This document shows, in pieces, positions 56,976 to 64,000 of a stretch of 64,000 nt of DNA. How positions within the stretch are numbered: the first letter of the stretch is position 1; the number at the start of each line of letters is the position of its first letter. Below the pieces are notes generated by a model. That model did no database searches and had not been told where the DNA came from. It was given only the letters and a program-made list of their open reading frames with translations. The position numbers and the translations under genes are program-made. The stretch is from Littorina saxatilis (taxonomy: Eukaryota > Mollusca > Gastropoda > Littorinimorpha > Littorinidae), in contig NC_090251.1 in assembly GCF_037325665.1 (NCBI RefSeq), positions 30,295,326-30,359,325 on the forward strand, read 5' to 3'.

Positions 56976-57182
56976 GCTTTATTGATGTTCCATTCATGTA
57001 TTTTCTACTACTTTTCTCATTTATTATTACTGTATGCTTGATGTTTCTATGATTCTAGTCGGGCGCACGCGTGAATATGTGTTTGTGTGAATGTAAAGGG
57101 CACATTGTAAGATTAAGCCTATGGCCTAAAATGTCTACCCTTTATGTGAATAAAATGTTCTAAGTCTAAGTCTAAGTCTAAG

Positions 57183-57330
57183 TCTCTCTCTCTTTCTCTC
57201 TCTTTCTCTCTCTATCTCTCTCTCTGTCTCTCTTTCTCTCTCTCTGTCTCTCTCTATCTTTCTATCTCTCACTCTTTCTCTTTCACTCCCTCTCTTTTTC
57301 TCTCTCCCCCTCCTGTCTCTCTCTGTATGA
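57183..57330. repeat. (CT)n-rich tract
   Basis: A second pyrimidine tract preceded by (AAGTCT)n. AATAAAATGTTCTAAGTCTA just before it looks like a retroposon 3' end. Confidence 0.7.
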
Positions 57331-57488
57331 TTGCAATACTCCATTTGTGTGTGTTTCTGTGCTTATGTTGATATAGTTTTTGTTGTAGTTGTTGTTATTG
57401 TTGTTATTTTGATTGGTTTAAATATTATGAATTTTTAATATCGTCCGCCGCTTTGTTATTTTGTCTTTAAGGGCACATTTATTATGAG

Positions 57489-57634
57489 TTATTTCTAATA
57501 TGCTGACTGTTAGCAAATGATAACAAGACATGTCGAGAAAAAAGATATCAAGCATGAGCCTTTTAGGCGAATGCTGATATCGTTTGTGAGACATGTCTGT
57601 TATCATTTGCAAACAGTCAGCATGTTAGAAATAA
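57489..57634. repeat. Inverted repeat, small fold-back element
   Basis: TTATTTCTAATATGCTGACT through AAGACATGTC pairs with GACATGTCTGTTATCATTTG through GTTAGAAATAA. The arms are about 45 bp, with inner GATATCA and TGATATC also paired. Confidence 0.7.
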
Positions 57635-57639
57635 CGGTT

Positions 57640-58190
57640 TTATTACCATTTAATTCGACCAAAAGAAATTTCGAAGCAACCCCGCGAATTAGACAGAACA
57701 GCCACAATGGGAACTTGAGCGCTTCTACCTGATTATGCCTGTCAGTCAAAGAATTCTCGTGACCTGAGTCAGCCAATCAGAGTAACACACCTGACGTGAT
57801 GAATAGGCTATTCACAGGTCAAATGCCTTTGACACACAACAATCTCACAAGATAAACCATGATGTTGAACATGCGTTTCGGCTGCTTCGCTTTTTCTCGT
57901 TGAACAGAGAGCGACAGATTTAGAACCGACTCCAGATGTATGGGAAATGACGTAAAGATACATTTGATGTAAAGCGAGTAGCACAATTTCACTTGATTTT
58001 TCCGAACTTTGATCATTTAGATTTCAAGTGAGCGGTCGGCATTGCACACTCAGACGATGGGCGGTGCCTTGCTGTTCCGTTACGCACCCACCGACAAAAC
58101 TCGCTTTTCGGTATTTTTTTCAGATAAAGAGAGTATTACCTGACAGCATTTGAAGTGTCATTCTTTAGATTAAATCACGCTAATATTAAC
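57640..58190. other. No gene or recognised repeat seen
   Basis: Balanced base composition, short open frames only, no splice-supported coding segment. Confidence 0.35.
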
Positions 58191-58191
58191 A

Positions 58192-58327
58192 GCTATTGTG
58201 TTTTCAGCGTAGCAATAGGGCCCGATATTTAGACGAGACAAGTATAATGCCGACGAGTCGAAGACGAGTTCGATACTTGTTCGAGTCTAAATATCGGACC
58301 CTATTGCTACGATGAAAACACAATAGC
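58192..58327. repeat. Inverted repeat, small fold-back element
   Basis: GCTATTGTGTTTTCAGCGTA and CGATATTTAGACGAG pair with CTCGAACAAGTATCG-side sequence ending GAAAACACAATAGC. The arms are about 58 bp with a loop around ATGCCGACGAGTCGAAGAC. Confidence 0.7.
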
Positions 58328-58560
58328 GTTTATATAGCTATTCTGACATTAAATTCTGTGTTAAAATCATGTTTTTGTCAGCAACAAGTACCAGAATGGT
58401 CCATGTCGTTGATTGCAGACGACGGTTCCCTTTCCGCACGAAGCCACGGAAATAACCGAACATTGAAAAACCCACGGACATGTATTACGGAGAAAACTCG
58501 AGATAACCGGATGTTTAGCTTTACGTCAATATGATAGGTTTGATGCGAGTACAAAGAGCT

Positions 58561-58564
<4 letters not shown>

Positions 58565-58603
<39 letters not shown>

Positions 58604-58612
58604 GAGAGATAA
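58565..58612. repeat. (GA)n microsatellite
   Basis: GA repeat of about 45 bases. Confidence 0.8.
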
Positions 58613-59405
58613 GCCGCTATCGATTATAAGGACAACTCAAATCTCGATATAGCCATGATTATATTCTAAACATAGCCCGGTAGTATTGCACCACAAGGAA
58701 GGAGGTTTATAGTGTTAGAAGTCTCGCCGGTTGAGTGGGAACGGCCTTGCCGTGGGGATACTTCGTTTAATGAAACATTTCTCTCACTTGGAAAAACCGT
58801 ACACGGATGTGTACAGAATCCCCTGGCGCTATCCGTCTCTCAATGAGTTTTTGCTTTTAATTAACATCATATCAAAATATGTTTTATCTTTGTTGCAGTT
58901 TCTAGTATATGTTGTATTGTTTGTTTGGTGTGTACGTAAGTGCAGTGGTTATAGTTCCACCAACCGTACAGCGAAACTTGAGGTTCATGGTTCGAATCCA
59001 GGTAGGACTAATTGGGGAAGGGTGGCCGGATTTGCATTTTTTCGACCTTTCCAGTGCTAGAGATGTGCCAGCATGCCTTTCTTGTACACATTGTGTCTAC
59101 CATGCATAGCGGCCCCACCAACACGGATAATGGCTGCCTTGGTAGTATAAAACATTGTCATAAGAATTACTGTTCATTGAAATGAGTCGCGAGTGGACTA
59201 AGAAATTGTCGTCGAAAAGTGTTTTCATTGTTTTATGGCTGACATGAGAAATCCCGTCCCCTCAAATCAAATTCGTTAATAACTTGACTAGACATTTAAA
59301 AAAACAAAGGGGAAGGAAACTGACATACAAAAAAAACCCTGACCAAGCCAGTACTGTTTGGGTGTTTACTGCAAAAAGACCCTTCCCCTGCCCCACCCTC
59401 TCCCG
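58613..59405. other. No clear gene
   Basis: An open frame from about 58731 has no recognised similarity. AACTTGAGGTTCATGGTTCG and AATCCAGG around 58976 resemble a box B, so a decayed tRNA-derived repeat may be present. Confidence 0.3.
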
Positions 59406-59409
59406 TTTG

Positions 59410-59437
59410 TGTGTGTGTGACGGTGTGTGTGTGTGTT

Positions 59438-59474
<37 letters not shown>

Positions 59475-59490
59475 CGGTGTGTGTGTGTGT

Positions 59491-59526
<36 letters not shown>

Positions 59527-59569
59527 GCGTCTGTGTGTGTGTGTGTGTGACGGTGTGTGTGTGTGTTTA

Positions 59570-59600
<31 letters not shown>

Positions 59601-59663
59601 GCGTCTCTGTGTGTGTGACGGTGTGTGTGTGTGTGTTTATGTGTGTGTGTGTGTGTGTGTGAG

Positions 59664-59694
<31 letters not shown>

Positions 59695-59695
59695 C
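59410..59695. repeat. Long (GT)n tract with GTGACGGT interruptions
   Basis: About 285 bases of GT. TGTGACGGTGTG recurs four times at spacings suggesting a higher-order unit. Confidence 0.85.
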
Positions 59696-59939
59696 AACCG
59701 CATTGAGTCAATCTTTCGGCATACATTGAATAAAGTCAACACTGCAAACCCGAGATCAGCCATCATCAACAGTGACTTCATGCAAAAGAAATAAAAAAAA
59801 TAAAAAATAAAAAGTAAGTGTTGTGCCTGTTCTCTCAGCTAGCCTTACGCCTTGTCACAAAACACCCATTCAATGTTTGGGCGGCGATTGGGTTTGCCGT
59901 TAACAGTGTGTCCCAGGCACCTCGTTCGTAGGCTGCACG

Positions 59940-60898
59940 TCCTACGTCTACTATCCTTGGCACAAAGGGTCAAAAATCCAAAAAATAAGCCCTTAAAAAA
60001 GTAAGGCCTTATTTTTGAAAATATGCCCATATTTTTGAAAATATGCCCATATTTTTGAAAATAAGCCCTTATTTTTAAAATAAGGCCTTATTTTCTAAAA
60101 TAAGCCCTTAAATATTTACAGCCATAAGGAAATAAGGGCATATTATTAATGAAATAAGGCCTTATTTCTGTTAAGGCCTTACTGAAATAAGGCCTTATTT
60201 CTGTTATGACCTTAAAAAAATAAGGGCATAAAAAATAAGGGCATAAAATAATAAGCCCTTAAAAAAAATATGCCCTTATTTTTCTGCGCATCGCTACTGC
60301 GCATCCGGACATTCGAAAGCGATCAAGATGTTACACTGATATAAATGAAACAGTCATTTCCTGTAAACAATGCTTACCTTGAGCGCGCATACACCTCATC
60401 GGAAACCCCAATTCTCTCGCAATTTCCAAATTCAGCACAAATTCTTCTCAAAAGTTCATCACGATCACTGAACCCATTCGTCATGTATGTTATGAGATCT
60501 CTGCGCATGTGCGGCGCAGTCGACTTCTATTCAGCTTCATTGATTGGTCAAAAAAATAAGGCCTTATTTTTTTAAGCCCTTATTTTTTTATGCCCTTATT
60601 TTTTTATGCCCTTATTCTTTATGTCCTTATTTTTTATGCCCTTATTTTTATTAAGGCCTTACAGAAATAAGGCCTTATTTTTCGTAAGGCCTTATTTTTA
60701 AATAAGGGCTTATTTTTTTATGCCCATATTTTGTTAAGGGCTTAAAGATTTAAGGCCTTAATCATGGAAAATAAGGCCTTATTTTAGAAATAAGGGCTTA
60801 TTTTCAAATATATGGGCCTATTTTCAAAAATAAGGCCTTATTTTTGTAAGGGCTTATTTTTTGGATTTTTGACCCTTTGTGCCAAGGATAGACGTAGT
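59940..60898. mobile_element. TIR element filled with AAGGCCTTATTT-type palindromes
   Basis: TATCCTTGGCACAAAGGGTC, then AAAAATCCAAAAAATAAG at the left, is inverted at the right (CTTATTTTTTGGATTTTTGA, CCCTTTGTGCCAAGGATA), with arms of about 65 bp. ACGTCTA lies at the outer end of both. Most of the interior repeats AAATAAGGCCTTATTT and AAGGGCTTA-like words in both orientations. A non-repetitive island lies at about 60285-60550. It has no coding frame. Confidence 0.75.
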
Positions 60899-61297
60899 CC
60901 GATGTGTCTGAAAACACCCAGTCCGCGCGGAGGGGTTTTGCAGCCAGCGGAGCATAGATAAAGAGGGAACATTTTCTTGGCTCGCTCGTCAGCAAGCACT
61001 GTGCCTCTCTACAGTCTCTGATACAACTATTGCAGTATTGGACGGCGAATGTGTTTGCCGCAGCGGACCACCTTGTGTCAAGGTCACAGCAAAATGATCA
61101 ATAGGCTGGCGTTCATAAGGCGCTATTCTTCTTAGTCGACTGTGGTACGGCTCAGTCGTGGGGATTCTTCGTTTTCTCGAAACTTCCAATGGAATTAACC
61201 TGTGGCGACACAATCTTCCCCTGACGCAATCCGCTTCCCATTTTTATCCGCAAACAGCTAAGGTTTCATTTTGTGCAAATCAACTATTTTTTTTTAT

Positions 61298-61607
61298 TTA
61301 TTTTTTATTTACGAGGATTTATATCGCGCACGTATCTCACCACACAAGGCGACTCAAGGCGCATGTTACCTATTTATTAATAATGCCGTGTGAGATGGAA
61401 TTTTTTACACAATATATCACGCATTCACATCGGCCAGTAGATCGACTGCCTTTAGGCGCTGCATCCACCTTTCACGGCCTATTATTCCAGGTCACACGGG
61501 TATTTTGGTGGACATTTTTATCTACGCCTATACAATTTTGCCAGGAAATACCCTTTTGTCAATCGTGGGATCTTTAACGTGCATACCCCAATGTAGTGTA
61601 CACGAAG

Positions 61608-61638
<31 letters not shown>

Positions 61639-61768
61639 TAGCACTTGAACCCACCACCTAGGTTAGGAAAGGGGGGAGAAAATAGCTAACGCCCTGACAC
61701 AGGGTCGAACTCGCAACCTCTCGCTTCCGAGCGCAAGTGCGTTACCACTCGGCCACCCAGACCATATG
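61298..61768 (-). repeat. tRNA-derived SINE, head C and body C, near full length
   Basis: On the minus strand GGTCTGGGTGGCCGAGTGGT starts the head and GAGTTCGACCCTGTG gives box B. The body has CACGTTAAAGATCCCACGAT, TTTCCTGGCAAAATTGTATA and GGCCGTGAAAGGTGGATGCA. It ends GCGCGATATAAATCC plus an AT-rich tail. This copy reveals the split SINE at 1690-2873. Confidence 0.8.
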
Positions 61769-61881
61769 GGAGGTAATAGCAATGGGCTTTCTGTCTTCAT
61801 TCTTGGATGAAGCGAAGCTAGGTGGATCTGGAGAGTACGTGGTTCGAATCCCAGTTCGGGCGCGTATTTTTTTCTTTCGTT

Positions 61882-61946
61882 TTTACATTTAGTCAAGTTT
61901 TAACTAAATTTTTTAACATAGAGGGGGAATCGAGACGAGGGTCGTG

Positions 61947-62029
<83 letters not shown>

Positions 62030-62802
62030 TGTCTGTCTGTGCGTGTGTGTGTGTGTAGAGCGATTCAGACCAAACTACTGGACCGATCTTTATGAAATTT
62101 GACATGAGAGTTCCTGGGAATGATATCCCCGGATGTTTTTTTCTTTTTTTCGATAAATACTTTTGATGACGTCATATCCGGCTTTTTGTAAAAGTTAAGG
62201 CGGCACTGTCACACCCTCATTTTTCAATCAAATTGATTGAAATTTTTGTAAAGCAATCTTCGACAAAGGCCGGACTTCGGTATTGCATTTCAGCTTGGTG
62301 GCTTAAAAATTAATTAATGACTTTGGTCATTAAAAATCTGAAAATTGTAATAAATTTTGTTTTTATATAAAACGATCCAAATTTACGTTCATCTTATTCT
62401 ACATCATTTCCTGATTCCAAAAACATATAAATATGTTATATTTGGATTTAAAACAAGCTCTGAAAATTAAAAATATACAAATTATGATCAAAATTAAATT
62501 TTCGAAATCGATTTAAAAACAATTTCATCTTATTCCTTGTCGGTTCCTGATTCCAAAAACATACAGATATGATATGTTTGGATTAAAAACACGCTCAGAA
62601 AGTTAAAACGAAGAGAGGTACAGAAAAGCGTGCTAAGCAGCACAGCGAAACCACTACCGCGCTGAACAGGCTCGTCAGTTTCACTCCGTTATGCACAAGC
62701 GGCGGACTACGGTCATTGTGAAAAAATGCAGTGCGTTCAGTTTCATTGTGTGAGCTCCACAGCTTGACTAAATGTAGTAATTTCGCCTTACGCGACTTGT
62801 TT
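61882..62802 (+). repeat. Subterminal-inverted-repeat family, copy E
   Basis: Starts TTTACATTTAGTCAAGTTTT, carries a long GT tract (61951-62057), GATGACGTCATATCCGGC and TCCTTGTCGGTTCCTGATTC, and ends CGCCTTACGCGACTTGTT. Confidence 0.8.
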
Positions 62803-63240
62803 GTTTGTGTGCTGTCGTTGTTGCCATTGTTGAGGTATTTACCGTGAGAATCGTTGTTTTTGTTGTTGTTGTTGTCGTCGTCATCGTTGTTGTTGTTGTT
62901 TTAAATGTTGAGATATTTACAGACCTTCAAAAAAATGCATTGACACGTGTGTGTGTGTGTGTGTGTGTGGAAGTTGTTACCCCTCAATGGACGAGGGCCG
63001 GATGAAAAAAAGCATGTATACATTGCTTATTCTGTCACCCTCGTAAAATAAATTTCAAAATTCAATTCTCTCTCCCTCTCTCTCTCAAAAACAGCAAGGA
63101 ACGTAAGTATTGAGAACGTTTTTATTTTTGGACGAAACAAGACATTCACAAGAACATCGACCCATTGGTCTCCATGGCGAACAGATAAACAAATAATTAT
63201 GAGACAAATGAAATTAATGACACAAACTTATCTGATTATG

Positions 63241-63300
63241 TTTTGTGTCCGATCTCTGGCAACGACGGCATCTCCTTGCCAGAGATCGGACCCAAAACAT
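63241..63300. repeat. Short perfect-arm inverted repeat
   Basis: CCGATCTCTGGCAA and TTGCCAGAGATCGG pair across a 14-base loop, extended by TTTTGTGT and ACCCAAAAC. It lies just outside the next element. Confidence 0.6.
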
Positions 63301-63326
63301 ATTTTTTGGAATATCTTGTTGTTTTA

Positions 63327-63599
63327 GGCCAAACAAAAATAAATGTTGGTTTAGGGTAACGTGACCAAAAAAGATAGGGTCGGTAGGTCGGCTTTTCTTT
63401 CTTTTCTTTTTTCTTCTTTTTTCAAAATTTTAATTTAGTCGATTTTAAAGAAGGTTACTTCCCTTAGTCTCGGTATGGTTCGCCAAATGTGCCAAAAGAT
63501 TTGAGTTTTTTTGAGAAATGAAAAGAAATTTGTAGGGTCGGCGGGGAAAAAATAGTGTTGGTCGGGTTTCCCTAAACCAACATATATTTTTGTTTGGCC
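63327..63599. mobile_element. Harbinger-like MITE
   Basis: GGCCAAACAAAAATAAATGT, then TGGTTTAGGG, is inverted at the right (CCCTAAACCAACATATATTT, TTGTTTGGCC), with arms of about 30 bp. TTA flanks both sides (63324-63326 and 63600-63602). A 3-bp TTA/TAA duplication is characteristic of PIF/Harbinger elements. It is 273 bp and has no transposase. Confidence 0.7.
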
Positions 63600-63602
63600 T
63601 TA

Positions 63603-64000
63603 TTTATCTCAAAAAGTGAACGTTCTAAATATACTTACCTTTCTCAGTTTTTTAAAATTTTTATTTAGGATTTTTGGAAAATTAGCAGTCTCTCTGTGTT
63701 TGGATGGACACACAGCAGCTCAAGTCTGGCCAGGCTTTTTACATGGCAAAGGACCATCCCACCATATGGTCACATTCCAAAAATCAACATCCTGACTGCT
63801 TGCTGTGGTGGTAAGTTGGAATTTGCTGGTGAATTATTCTTAGAAAGGTTTTAGTTGAACTAAAAAAAATTAATAAATGCAATCTCAGTGTTTAGTAATA
63901 GAGAGCACCCAGGCAGGCTGTTCATTTTGTGTCTTTACTGTAGCTGACGCACCTCATAACACAATGTTGTTGGGCTGCTCTATACTATAATGACATTAAT
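63603..64000. other. Window end, no supported gene
   Basis: A stretch at 63670-63809 has an acceptor-like TTTATTTAG, an open frame and a GTAAGT donor-like end, but no recognised protein. No other signal was seen. Confidence 0.25.

Noticed and set aside
63670-63809. Exon of a further gene
   Set aside because: Acceptor- and donor-like borders exist, but the translation matches nothing I know and the pyrimidine tract is poor.

Overview
This window is eukaryotic nuclear DNA from an intron-rich, repeat-rich animal genome. Two conserved animal genes, dense tRNA-derived SINEs and many short inverted-repeat transposons suggest a mollusc, most likely a gastropod. That placement is inferred from repeat style and protein divergence and was not tested by a search.

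Two host genes could be rebuilt exon by exon, with every splice phase agreeing. On the minus strand, 3648-8702 encodes a complete DCAF7 (WDR68/HAN11) WD40 protein of 346 residues in eight coding exons. On the plus strand, 13431-40071 encodes a complete PAXIP1 (PTIP) protein of about 1165 residues in 21 coding exons. It has six BRCT domains, a glutamine-rich centre and a Met/Gly/Pro-rich segment. The genes are head to head, with start codons about 4.7 kb apart. DCAF7 is a scaffold for DYRK/HIPK kinases and CUL4-DDB1 complexes. PTIP links DNA-damage signalling to the MLL3/4 histone methyltransferase complexes. Nothing here shows that the two proteins work together.

The rest is mainly repeats. 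Introns and the 3' flank carry SINEs with clean target-site duplications, chimeric SINEs that combine a few head and body modules, non-autonomous Helitron-like elements ending in a hairpin plus CTAG, and five copies plus a fragment of a 0.9-1.2 kb family with subterminal inverted repeats. There are also several MITEs (hAT-like, pogo-like, Harbinger-like, fold-back), long CA/GT/CT tracts, and a very regular 54-bp minisatellite of about 40 units in a PAXIP1 intron.

From 42 to 64 kb there is no recognisable intact gene. That stretch holds LINE tails, a 1.6-kb fold-back element with 0.6-kb arms, a palindrome-built element inserted into a SINE, an element made of AAGGCCTT-type units, and two open stretches I could not identify. 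No LTR element, CRISPR array or genuine RNA gene was seen.
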